Virus record (IMG/VR): IMGVR_UViG_3300010938_000950
Span: 62,001-126,000 of that record
DNA: 64,000 nucleotides
From: a virus
Direction: 5' to 3' (one strand)
Shown here: positions 41,601 through 49,482 of the stretch, piece by piece
Position numbering within the stretch: position 1 is the stretch's first letter
Layout: every line of letters begins with the position of its first letter
The notes under the pieces: generated by a model
Told to the model about the DNA's origin: nothing
The model's input: the letters and a program-made list of their open reading frames with translations, nothing else
Database searches by the model: none
Made by a program: the position numbers and the translations under genes

Positions 41601-42373
41601 TGTTGGATGCCTTCAGTAGTTTGTACATTTAAATATCCACCAGAAGGAAAACCAGTAGTGGATGCTACGTTGATAGTACCAGTAGGTAGTGAAACGTTGT
41701 TAGAAGAGGCTGCGATGGTTGTGCTAGCGGTTGTAGTAGAAGCAACGTTTATGGTAGCCTGAGGTAAAGATTGTCCGTTAGATCCCGCAGCAATAGTAGT
41801 TCTGTAATTAGAAACATTGTTAATTGTAAAGCTAGTAGCGGCACTTGTAAATGGATTGACATTGGTTGCACTGAAAACAGCATCCCCACTGACAGACGTA
41901 CTAACCTGAGCAGCAGTGTATCCATCATTTCCGATTGCTAAAACAGGGGTTCCTTCTGTAAAATTAACTGGCCATGCGAATGGGGTAGTATTAATGACAC
42001 CGCCGCCAGTATACGATCCATTTCCAGTTGATCCGTTTAAGCTAAATGTGGTTGTAGAAGTAACTGTAATTTGAAAAGTTCCGTTAGCGGCCAAATTTCC
42101 TAATACTCCAGAAATTGTAACTTGTTGTCCAGTAAATAGTGCGTGAGTTGTTGTAGTAGTAATAACGATTGGAGATACGCCAGCGCCTGTGGTATTTGAT
42201 ACGTTGTATGAAATGCTCATGGTGTTTGCAAATCCACCAGGCGTTTGCAAGCCGGTTCCACCATTAACGCAGTATCCCCAGAACTCATAGAGTACTTTTA
42301 AGAACTCGGAGGCTCTTCCAGTTTGGTTATAATTGTAAAATAGTCCTCGACAGAACCTTAGTGAAGTTGGCAT
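38606..42373 (-). CDS. Giant tail fibre/adhesin with at least eight TINV modules (family B)
   Basis: A 1255-residue paralogue of 32085 ('RFCRGLFYNY', 'VLYEFWGYCVNG', C-terminal 'NTQNGIAIIWDNTILP'). After an N-terminal FCCH-like module come about 650 residues of TINV modules with eight FTGC-type strands (one has FTGA and one LTGC). Several modules are interrupted by others, including a 219-bp one at 41513-41731 and a cascade of partial modules around 'TTVVTSIALGSSGQSLPQ'. A broken FCCH-like segment ('VVVSGVTGNTTANGTW') is also present. The C-terminal ~400 residues return to scaffold similar to 32085. GGAG precedes the start. Confidence 0.75.
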   Translation of the reverse strand: MPTSLRFCRGLFYNYNQTGRASEFLKVLYEFWGYCVNGGTGLQTPGGFANTMSISYNVSNTTGAGVSPIVITTTTTHALFTGQQVTISGVLGNLAANGTFQITVTSTTTFSLNGSTGNGSYTGGGVINTTPFAWPVNFTEGTPVLAIGNDGYTAAQVSTSVSGDAVFSATNVNPFTSAATSFTINNVSNYRTTIAAGSNGQSLPQATINVASTTTASTTIAASSNNVSLPTGTINVASTTGFPSGGYLNVQTTEGIQQVLYTGITATTFTGCTLGRGSMQTGGTVTIGFPSSGTINVTTSGGVQTVTYTGITGTTFTGCSGGTGTMSTGGAVTAPISVNMTAANSYSNLGSVVVSGVTGNTTANGTWIITTPTNNISNATYFNTTTGFPSNGASLPQATVNANTAAPFTTTTGIQALPTATINVAATATASTTIASGSNNIALPTGTINVVSTTGFPTTGTLNIATTVVTSIALGSSGQSLPQSTINVSTTNGFPTSGTLSVADNSIQTTIAAGSNGQALPQGTINVASTVGFAASGTIYVTTSSGAQIVTYTGTTGTSFTGCSGGGGTMSTGGVVYAATSVSYTGLTSTSFTGCTGGTGTLLIGIPIGGGPFNQTVTYTGVTGTSFTGALGGFGTMFTGNTVNNTGFFTNFPTAGSLYITTSAGSQLINYTGVSATSLTGCSGGTGSTSAGGSVFTAFSPASNYTSIAVASSGQVLPQATINVASTTGFPTSGYIYVLTTTGYQPVTYTGTTGTSFTGCSGGTGTMTTGNPVFISFAQTGSFTIMTSTGNQIVSYTGTTATTFTGCSGGTGAMTTGNTILSPITITTSDFHTLLTGQTVITSGINGLPNANTTALTTVISNRVATLNGTIASGAYTSGGSIANRNSIILNNSTPNGSWTSGGTQTVTTSNMVGKLLIMWKPNSGTTEDSIYIITAVNSPNSIRINLNTGGTPDPTNLHPSFTQRSNINYRIVDAGLAQTFSSGNGNYMVMQFNPSSIGINPGQANSQIQLFGNDTAGTIGTIISPGGNWNGLTFPVTGDPQTDATTQFTSQSGGIFNGIPANTMAMTMAADPAFFWMHFKDVNSGDASSYLHCEIPIRLYTQAADTNPVAVLSRGGVFNGSVFRCDGTSGNSGTIGNGFVMKDTTGTIRTYRMLAKSLGGDGTPTFGSNLTDIRLTFNTTRGTVLASDGVLSLPGVTGQYSLGRVKLRTLKFTGTTLPLYHRFGTATGQFLNTQNGIAIIWDNTILPSSLFYII
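41513..41731 (-). repeat. 219-bp TINV module nested at the NVAST|GF site (second case)
   Basis: 73 codons, 'TASTTIAASSNNV' to 'MQTGGTVTI', between 'INVASTT' and 'GFPSSG' of an SNGQ-type host module. Same length, same left end and same target position as 35191-35409, but clearly diverged in sequence. Confidence 0.7.
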
Positions 42374-42412
42374 TTATTCTCCGTTTAACCAAAATGTCGT
42401 ATTATTGCGTGT

Positions 42413-43372
42413 TTATGCGAACCAAGTGTCTAAGACCTCTGGAGTAGAATAAGGCCCTATACACGGGAAAGCTGGCGCATTTGCTAAAGAAATTTCTGTG
42501 TCTACCCAAACAACCGGAGTAGGAGTTGTACAGGAAGTATCATAAGCTCTTAATTTATAATATCTCACGGCGCTGGTAACTGTGATTGGTAAAACCCCAA
42601 CTTTGTACACTAATTTAAAATAATCCAGAGGTCTTGCAATATCCGCGACTCTAATATCTTGAATTAAAATATTTGGTTCTTCTTTATTGGCTGATCCTGT
42701 AGCTGTAATTGCACCAGTTCTCCAAAATCCAAAACCATTAACACCGTCGGTATACGATAAGGATGCTGCTGCTACAGAATTTAATTGTGTACTTCCAGAA
42801 TATCTAATACATTGAAATCCATTTAAATAGGCACGCAAATCTGTGCCATCGTGTGTTAATCCTATATGCGACCACTGCTGCAGGGGTATCGGAAAATCGG
42901 TAACTGTGAATGTAGCATTGGTACTCGAAGTTAAAGCAACTTGTGCTATCCAGTCTTGGCCACCGTTAGATGTAAGTGTAGAAATATTAATAGCTTGAAA
43001 GGGGCTCGTCCAACTTGAAGTAATTGTACTATCTCTATATTCTTTTCCAAATAATGTTGTATTATTTGTAGTAGTATAAGATTTTAAATATACCCAAGCC
43101 GACACAGTTAATGGCGGCGTAGGATTAATAGTTTTAGCGCCAGCCGCGTAATTTCTAGTGGCTGAGGCGCCGGTCGGAAAATTTCCTGTGCTAGGAAACT
43201 GCGCACAAGAGTCATCAAAAACGCCAGTTCCAGTCCTTACTATGGTATTAGTAATATTTAAATCTGTACTTACATCATTAGGTGAAGTGACGCCGGTATT
43301 TCTATACGGACCAGAACTTTCGTTAAGTCTCCACACTAAAATATCATGTTCGTCTGGTGTTACTCTACCCAT
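42413..43372 (-). CDS. LamG/concanavalin-like lectin-fold tail protein 1
   Basis: A 319-residue protein. The start 'DEHDILVWRLNESSGPY' and the strands 'LTVSAWVYLKSY', 'WSHIGLTHDGTDLRAYLNG' and 'IQDIRVADIARPLDYF' are the standard LamG/ConA-like jelly roll. The C-terminal 'VRYYKLRAYDT' is shared with the 43375 protein. It probably binds carbohydrate on the host surface. First of three tandem paralogues (42413, 43375, 44316). Confidence 0.8.
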   Translation of the reverse strand: MGRVTPDEHDILVWRLNESSGPYRNTGVTSPNDVSTDLNITNTIVRTGTGVFDDSCAQFPSTGNFPTGASATRNYAAGAKTINPTPPLTVSAWVYLKSYTTTNNTTLFGKEYRDSTITSSWTSPFQAINISTLTSNGGQDWIAQVALTSSTNATFTVTDFPIPLQQWSHIGLTHDGTDLRAYLNGFQCIRYSGSTQLNSVAAASLSYTDGVNGFGFWRTGAITATGSANKEEPNILIQDIRVADIARPLDYFKLVYKVGVLPITVTSAVRYYKLRAYDTSCTTPTPVVWVDTEISLANAPAFPCIGPYSTPEVLDTWFA

Positions 43373-43374
43373 GA

Positions 43375-44316
43375 TTAAAATCCTAACTTAGTCCAAGATT
43401 GCACTATTTCTATCGGCCCCAAACTACCACCACATGGAGGAGATGGTGCACCGTTGTAGTTTATTCCATTAGATACCCAATAAACTGGAGGAGAATTTGA
43501 ACAAGTTGTATCATATGCTCTTAATTTATAATATTGAGATAGTGGATTTGAACCTGTACCTGGGGATAACACTCCGTTTCTGTATACATTTTGAAAATAT
43601 GATTGTGGTCTAGCTACATTAGCAATTCTAATATCACATATTGAACATACTGGTTCTTCTGGATTTCCTGAGCCGGCTGGTATGGCACCTACGAACCATG
43701 GACCTGGAGTAGTGCCGTAGTTTATATTTCCGCTAGCTGTACCTGTAGCGACTATACTTCCATTAATATAGCCTATCTGAGTGGCACCATCATATGTTAG
43801 TCCAACATGTGTCCAATTATATAAAGAAATTGTGTTTTCAGCAGATACCGTACCTGCACCGCCAGATGCCGTAACAAAAAATAAGTCCCAGGCTGACGAT
43901 TGTGAGGTATATGTTCTATTTTGTAATCCCAATGCTCCAAATGTACTAGACCAGTTTCCGGTATTCATTTGTTTCATGAACGGATGCTGTGTAAATCCTG
44001 TAGTATTGTAGGCTCGCAAATAAATCCAAAAAGATATGGTAATAGGGGCTTGTAGCGTAAAATTATTAGCACCAGCAATAAAATTGCGAGGGCTGCTGCT
44101 ATTAGATCCTGTGAACTGTACACAACTGTTATTACCAGATGCAGCAAATAGACTCGGCTGTTGTAATAAGACTGTTCCTGATAACGTAGCTAAATCAGAA
44201 ACGGCATGTGAAGGGGCTGATGGAGAAGTAGAAGAATTTACAAACGGAGCTGCCGCTTCGTCTAATTTCCACACAACAAGATCATTATTATCTGGTTCTA
44301 TTCTAGTTCCTGACAT
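43375..44316 (-). CDS. LamG/concanavalin-like lectin-fold tail protein 2
   Basis: A 313-residue paralogue of 42413. It has 'DNNDLVVWKLDEAAAPF', 'ITISFWIYLRAYNTT', 'WTHVGLTYDGATQIGYING', 'ICDIRIANVARPQSYF' and the C-terminal 'SQYYKLRAYDTTC'. The carbohydrate-facing loops differ, so the binding target may differ. Its start overlaps the stop of the 44316 gene by one base. Confidence 0.8.
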   Translation of the reverse strand: MSGTRIEPDNNDLVVWKLDEAAAPFVNSSTSPSAPSHAVSDLATLSGTVLLQQPSLFAASGNNSCVQFTGSNSSSPRNFIAGANNFTLQAPITISFWIYLRAYNTTGFTQHPFMKQMNTGNWSSTFGALGLQNRTYTSQSSAWDLFFVTASGGAGTVSAENTISLYNWTHVGLTYDGATQIGYINGSIVATGTASGNINYGTTPGPWFVGAIPAGSGNPEEPVCSICDIRIANVARPQSYFQNVYRNGVLSPGTGSNPLSQYYKLRAYDTTCSNSPPVYWVSNGINYNGAPSPPCGGSLGPIEIVQSWTKLGF

Positions 44317-45038
44317 TATGGCACCGTTCCACCAAAGTATGCTTCAGCAAAATATGATTGAGGTCTTACTATATTTGCGAGTCTAACATCTTGCACAATT
44401 AAATTTCCACCATCTAATGAAGCGGTATCTGGAATAGTACCTACAAACCATTTACCAGGATTTCCACTATTACTTACAGCGCCACCACCTGGAACTAAAC
44501 TTCCAACTAATGTACCATTCAAATAAGCTCTCAGAGTGGTGCCGTCCCATGTTTCTCCTACATGAACCCACCTGCCTTGTGGTATTAAATAAGGAGAATT
44601 AATGGCTAACTCTCTTAGTGTACCACCCGTTGTTACGTAGGCTATCCATCTACCATCCGATGTGTTTCTAATATATAATCCACATGTGAGGAAGGGTGAA
44701 GACCATGATCCTGCTGAGTATTGTTTAGTAAAAATGGATCCGTAGCTGCTGGAATATCTTCTAACAAATACCCAAGCTGAAAGAGAGAAGTTAGCAGGTA
44801 CATCAACTCCAAATCCACCACCACTGCCATCATGATTTGAAGAGATATTTTGACCAGGAATATAAACTCCTTTGAAATCTGCGTCTATTTTGATGAGACC
44901 TGGAACTTCCGAAATTATACCACCATAATCCACCAGATCACCAGCAGAACCAGCAGTTCCTAAATTTTGACGATTTGGACCCGCTTCATTTAGTGGATAG
45001 ACTAAGATATCATTTGCATCTGGTTGTAATCTAGCCAT
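44316..45038 (-). CDS. LamG/concanavalin-like lectin-fold tail protein 3 (no C-terminal tail)
   Basis: A 240-residue third copy: 'DANDILVYPLNEAGPN', 'FSLSAWVFVRRYS', 'WVHVGETWDGTTLRAYLNG', 'VQDVRLANIVRPQSYF'. It ends soon after the fold and lacks the 'YYKLRAYDT' extension of the other two. GAGG lies before the ATG. A carbohydrate-binding role is inferred from the fold. Confidence 0.78.
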   Translation of the reverse strand: MARLQPDANDILVYPLNEAGPNRQNLGTAGSAGDLVDYGGIISEVPGLIKIDADFKGVYIPGQNISSNHDGSGGGFGVDVPANFSLSAWVFVRRYSSSYGSIFTKQYSAGSWSSPFLTCGLYIRNTSDGRWIAYVTTGGTLRELAINSPYLIPQGRWVHVGETWDGTTLRAYLNGTLVGSLVPGGGAVSNSGNPGKWFVGTIPDTASLDGGNLIVQDVRLANIVRPQSYFAEAYFGGTVP

Positions 45039-45045
45039 TCATGCC

Positions 45046-46428
45046 TCACGAGTATACTATTGTAAGTCGCGCATTATTACATATTACTCGGTCTGTAACT
45101 GCTCCACTAGTTTTCCAAATTTGAACTTCATATCTTGTTACTGCATCACTCCTAATTGTTCCTGGAGTTGTTCCAACGGTGAGTGGAAGCGATGTATATT
45201 CTGTTGTCACAGTATTGTTGAACTGGAATAAAGTATTTGTAATTGGTACATTATGAGTAGTATCAAATAATCTACAATATCCGTCAACACCAGCCGCTGA
45301 TACTTCTAGACTGGCCTTAAAGGTTATACTTCTAGTTCTTCCACTGTTATCAGTTAACAGCGCTGGATAAAGAGTAATATCTAACTCTCTTCCTCCGGTA
45401 CCTGCTGGTGTAGAGAACCCATTCATTTCCGTACCCGCAACAAAATTGATATCGGATGGCATAGCTAAGGCTAGAAGGGTAGTAATTAAAACAGGCGGGC
45501 TATAAGTGATGTTTATTCTTGCGTTTCTACAAATAACCTGATCATTTACTCCACCACCAGTGATATAAATCTGTACTTCATATTGAGCAACCATATCAGT
45601 TCGCATTAATCCGGCAGTTATTCCTGAATTTATTTCAGCAGATAATTCTACCGAAGTTAGACTGCTGGTAGACAGGGTGCTGCTAGCAATGATTGCATTA
45701 TTTGTAACATCTTTAATTCTTACGAATCCAGTAGCTGCAGCATTAGTTACCTCTAAGTCAGCAATGAATTTCATTGTTCTGGTACGACCATCCAGTGTAG
45801 TTGAAGGATACGGAGACATATCTACGGCACGTGCACCAACTCTAAATGGAGAAGATGAGTTGCTGTATCCATCGCCGCCAACAAATGTGATATCAACCGG
45901 CAACAAAGTAACTGTTGGTAGAATATTTAAAGTTACTGATTGTGTAACGGGTTTCCATATATACCCGTCCCAGGTAAGTACTTGATTTGTTGTAGGAGAT
46001 TGCGTAGAAACTGGCCTTCCCTGTAACCCGGTAACGTAAGGTAAAGCATGTGTATTGCCTAAATCTTGAGCTAATTGAATAGAATTAGTTGGTTCCCAAA
46101 CAATGCCATTCCAGCCCACAACTTGACCTGGTGAAGGGGCAGCACTGGAAAGTGGACGATTTTGTAATCCAATAACTAATGGATGAGAAGGTACTCCTCC
46201 CAAGTCTCCAGCAATTGTAACAACTTGCTGTGTGATAAGAGTTTCTATATTATCTAATCTGGCTCTAACAGTAGCAAAAGTACCACTTGGTTTAGCTCCT
46301 AATTCATTTTCAATTGCAATAATGGCATTTCTTAGTCGATTGACCGTATCTCCGCCAATAGGGGATTGATTATCTACCACAAGAGGTAAAGTAACATTAT
46401 TGTCTATTTGTGCAGGATAATTAGTCAT
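45046..46428 (-). CDS. Tail fibre protein with shared N-terminal attachment domain
   Basis: A 460-residue fibre. The N-terminal ~65 residues ('NYPAQIDNNVTLPLV', 'AIIAIENELGAKPSGTFATV') match the divergent fibre at 46534 ('NYPFSFDNNITLPGV', 'AVFAIETELGITPSGIYPDV'), which suggests the same virion docking site. Two 'DLG...VIGLQ/VTGLQ-RP-S' repeats follow. The C-terminus holds two copies of a ~125-residue beta domain (each with 'I-F-G--GYS/NGF' and a 'GRTR(T/S)M/I-F' strand). It is first in the minus-strand fibre run, facing the 46429-46533 control region. Confidence 0.78.
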   Translation of the reverse strand: MTNYPAQIDNNVTLPLVVDNQSPIGGDTVNRLRNAIIAIENELGAKPSGTFATVRARLDNIETLITQQVVTIAGDLGGVPSHPLVIGLQNRPLSSAAPSPGQVVGWNGIVWEPTNSIQLAQDLGNTHALPYVTGLQGRPVSTQSPTTNQVLTWDGYIWKPVTQSVTLNILPTVTLLPVDITFVGGDGYSNSSSPFRVGARAVDMSPYPSTTLDGRTRTMKFIADLEVTNAAATGFVRIKDVTNNAIIASSTLSTSSLTSVELSAEINSGITAGLMRTDMVAQYEVQIYITGGGVNDQVICRNARINITYSPPVLITTLLALAMPSDINFVAGTEMNGFSTPAGTGGRELDITLYPALLTDNSGRTRSITFKASLEVSAAGVDGYCRLFDTTHNVPITNTLFQFNNTVTTEYTSLPLTVGTTPGTIRSDAVTRYEVQIWKTSGAVTDRVICNNARLTIVYS

Positions 46429-46445
46429 GAAAGCCTTTGGATCTC

Positions 46446-46530
46446 TTAACGTTATTTTTTACTCAGATGTATGCTAAAAATTTAGTATACTTGTGTGGTA
46501 AGGACCTACCGCTATAGGCTGAAACGTTAA
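46446..46530. promoter_or_regulatory. Divergent control region between two fibre operons
   Basis: The 105-nt gap between the divergent starts holds TTAACGTTA (46446-46454) and AAACGTTAA (46522-46530), an inverted pair flanking the region. Between them lies the 22-bp near-palindrome at 46469-46490. The start at 46534 has no Shine-Dalgarno within 14 nt; TAAGGA (46499-46504) abuts a small CCTA/TAGG stem (46505-46518). Confidence 0.45.
46469..46490 (+). promoter_or_regulatory. 22-bp near-palindromic element (copy 2)
   Basis: Arms GTATGCTAAA and TTTAGTATAC around AA form a 10-bp inverted repeat with one mismatch. It matches the element at 21394-21415 at 18 of 22 bases and contains TATACT at its right end. 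As a near-palindrome between divergent genes it could serve both directions. Confidence 0.5.
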
Positions 46531-46533
46531 AAC

Positions 46534-49482
46534 ATGAGTAATTATCCCTTTAGTTTCGACAACAATATCACTCTACCTGGAGTTTCTGGAAGTTCGCAGG
46601 AAGATGTAGCTATTACTGCTCTGAGAAGTGCAGTTTTTGCTATTGAAACCGAGCTTGGAATTACTCCAAGCGGAATTTATCCCGATGTTAGAACTAGATT
46701 AGATATTTTAGAATCTAGAATTCAATTTGGAGTTTCTCCTCAAATTCCAAATGATGGTTATGTAAAAAGTCCTTTATATATTTGGAATGTCCCGCAAAAT
46801 ATAGTTTTAAGCATTAGCGATGGATATGGGGCACCTACCGAAAATAGACTAGACGGCTCTCTCTATATGAGAGGCGGGGATGGCTATGCCAATAATCAAC
46901 TTTATGTTAGACTAAATGGTCAATGGTATCCTGTACAAACTGAACAATTTACCGCAGCTAATGACTTAGCTGGGTATCCACCTGGTTCAGATGGACATTT
47001 AGCACAGACAGTTATTGGATTATATAATCATCCATTTAATACTACCATGGACACCGTGGGCGCCGTAGAAGATGGCTATCACGTTACCTGGAATAATATT
47101 TTAGGAATGTGGGAAGCTCAAACTGGATTTATTCCAGGTCGCGACCTCATGGCATTTTCTGGTCCTTACGGACGTACTGGTCAACAAGTTATTGGCCTTC
47201 AAGGTTTCCCTCTCTCAGGATTCCCTCCAACTGATGGATACACGCTAGTTTGGCAGGCGTCTGATAATCGTTGGGAACCACAAGCACGCGCTGTCATATT
47301 TGACGGGTACGTTGCTCGTGTCAACTTACGTTCCAACCGCGCTCAACAATCACCAATTTTAAACACCAAAACTGGAATTGTAAACTTTGGAACTGATACG
47401 AGCGGGCTGACTCTCGGAGCCACCAATGACTACGCTATAATTTTAGGTGGTGACCGAAATCTTTCATCTGGAATTCACTCCATCGTTGTAGGTGGTTTTG
47501 CTGGCAATTCTTCGGATGGTTACGCTCTTATTATTAATGGAAATTCCAACACAGCATCCGCCCAATATGCTACAGTTGTTAACGGAACTACCAATGCCGC
47601 TAGCGGTATACGATCATTAGTATTACACGGAACTTCCAATATAGCTTCTGGTGCTAATTCCTATATAGGTAACGGCGCTAGCAATACAACAGCGGCCAAT
47701 TTTTCTGCCGTACTAAATGGATCTTCTAATAGTATCTCTTCAGGATCTACCCATGCAGCAATCGGATTTGGTAATCTAAATCAAATAACGGGCGGCGCAG
47801 CTTCACAATTCTCTATCATCCTTGGCGGAACTACCAACGTTATTTCTAGCGCTGAAAATGTTCTCATCGGAGTTCCAGACAGTTCTGATTCAGCGGCCCC
47901 ACACTCTATTTTACTATCCGGTGTAAATAATTCAATTCTTACACTGTCTGATTACTCAGCTATTTTAACTGGCACGAATAACACAATAAATACGTCTTCA
48001 GAATATGGATTTATTGGAACTGGTCAAAATAATAATGCTACTGGCCATTTTTCTACTATCTTAAATGCAGATACTTCCACGGTAAATGGACAACACGCTA
48101 CGGTTCTAAAAGGTCTTAGTAATAGTGCAACCGGACAGCATTCCACCATTATTAATGGAAATAGTAACACCATAAATAGTGCCGGCTGGAGTATTATTCT
48201 AGATGGTTATAATAATTCTGTAACCGGCACAGGATCATTTATTGCAGATGGTTACAACAATAGTGTTTCCGGATTCTTTTCATCTATTCTGAATGGTAAT
48301 TTCAATATTATTGCGGGTAGAAATAGCACCATCATGAATGGTACTGGCAATAATATAGACACTAATAGTGCTGAAAGTGCTGTTATTTTAGGAAATAATA
48401 ATACGTTTGTCAACTCAACCAATGCACTTGTAACCGGTACTGGTAACGTACTAACAAATGCATCGCAGCAATTTGTATTGGGAGCTAATAACAGTACTCA
48501 ATCAGCCTTCTCATTTATCAATGGCAGTTTGAATACACTGGCAACGGGTTCAGCATTCAATAGAATTTTCGGTTCAAGTAATACACTGGGAGCAAATGCT
48601 TCTACCAATTTTATTATGGGCAGCTCCAATATTGTGGGACCAGCTAACGCTACATCAAATACAGTTATTTTAGGAACCAATAACCTTGTAGATAATTCTA
48701 GCGCAGCCTATGTGAGAGGATCTAGTAATATCGTAAGTTCTAATTTTGGTTTTGTAGACGGTCAGTTTGGTAAATCAAGAATGTTTGGCCAAGGAGTAAT
48801 GTCCAATTCTAGATTTACTGCAACCACAATCGCTGCCGGTTCCAATGGTCAAAGTTTACCACAAGGCACTATTAACGTAGTTTCCACGGCCGGATTCCCA
48901 TCCAGTGGATCAATAGCTGTCATTACTTCACTTGGTTTACAGTCTGTTACCTATTCTGGTACAACTGGTACCAGCTTTACAGGCTGTGCTGGCGGTAGTG
49001 GTGTTATGTCTACTGGTAATGCTGTAGGTAAGATTGGTGAAGTCCAATGGTCGCGCTTGGTATTGACTGGTAGATCAACTGGTGGAGCTGCAATTCCATT
49101 ACAATTACAAGATACAGTTGCTGCTAACCCAACCTTCGTTGATGGTTATTCTTATGATTTAAGTATCAAAGTTCTTATCGTTAATACTTCGCCAATCACA
49201 CCAAATCCAGTGGTTCCAGCAAGATATCACATAGATGTTCTTGCACATCAAGAAAGTGGTGTGTTGGTGTTGGATAATATCAATTATACATTGTCTACGC
49301 CTAACACAGTAGATAGTATATTTAGAACGCCTTGGACCGTTACGATTTCTACTAACGGCGCAAACCAAATGTTAGTAACAGTTGATGTTGAAGCGCTTAC
49401 CTCTTACGTACAACCAAGCAATACACCTTCTGATAGAAGAGCAATTGCTACAATTGAAATGCGAGAAATTTCGAGACTATAA
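46534..49482 (+). CDS. Large tail fibre with YadA-like head repeats
   Basis: A 982-residue fibre. Residues 1-60 are the docking domain shared with 45046. Residues ~150-260 have 'VIGL' repeats. Residues ~285-745 are a long run of short Asn/Ser/Gly repeats such as 'VVNGTTNAAS', 'LHGTSNIASG' and 'ILNGSSNSIS' with about 14-22 residue period, which resemble the beta-roll head of trimeric autotransporter adhesins (YadA/Hia). A single TINV module with 'FTGCAGGSG' follows (about 765-830), then a C-terminal beta domain. It is very likely a trimeric, elongated adhesin. Confidence 0.8.
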   Translation: MSNYPFSFDNNITLPGVSGSSQEDVAITALRSAVFAIETELGITPSGIYPDVRTRLDILESRIQFGVSPQIPNDGYVKSPLYIWNVPQNIVLSISDGYGAPTENRLDGSLYMRGGDGYANNQLYVRLNGQWYPVQTEQFTAANDLAGYPPGSDGHLAQTVIGLYNHPFNTTMDTVGAVEDGYHVTWNNILGMWEAQTGFIPGRDLMAFSGPYGRTGQQVIGLQGFPLSGFPPTDGYTLVWQASDNRWEPQARAVIFDGYVARVNLRSNRAQQSPILNTKTGIVNFGTDTSGLTLGATNDYAIILGGDRNLSSGIHSIVVGGFAGNSSDGYALIINGNSNTASAQYATVVNGTTNAASGIRSLVLHGTSNIASGANSYIGNGASNTTAANFSAVLNGSSNSISSGSTHAAIGFGNLNQITGGAASQFSIILGGTTNVISSAENVLIGVPDSSDSAAPHSILLSGVNNSILTLSDYSAILTGTNNTINTSSEYGFIGTGQNNNATGHFSTILNADTSTVNGQHATVLKGLSNSATGQHSTIINGNSNTINSAGWSIILDGYNNSVTGTGSFIADGYNNSVSGFFSSILNGNFNIIAGRNSTIMNGTGNNIDTNSAESAVILGNNNTFVNSTNALVTGTGNVLTNASQQFVLGANNSTQSAFSFINGSLNTLATGSAFNRIFGSSNTLGANASTNFIMGSSNIVGPANATSNTVILGTNNLVDNSSAAYVRGSSNIVSSNFGFVDGQFGKSRMFGQGVMSNSRFTATTIAAGSNGQSLPQGTINVVSTAGFPSSGSIAVITSLGLQSVTYSGTTGTSFTGCAGGSGVMSTGNAVGKIGEVQWSRLVLTGRSTGGAAIPLQLQDTVAANPTFVDGYSYDLSIKVLIVNTSPITPNPVVPARYHIDVLAHQESGVLVLDNINYTLSTPNTVDSIFRTPWTVTISTNGANQMLVTVDVEALTSYVQPSNTPSDRRAIATIEMREISRL
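48856..48884 (+). repeat. 29-bp exact inverted repeat, arm 2
   Basis: Exact reverse complement of 35339-35367, inside the only TINV module of the 46534 fibre. Confidence 0.85.

Noticed and set aside
29216-46428. Plus-strand open frames inside the minus-strand fibre genes (for example at 31362, 34226, 35639, 41133).
   Set aside because: They are low-complexity mirror frames of the Thr/Ser/Gly-rich repeats, have no ribosome-binding sites, and lie opposite long genes with consistent homology.
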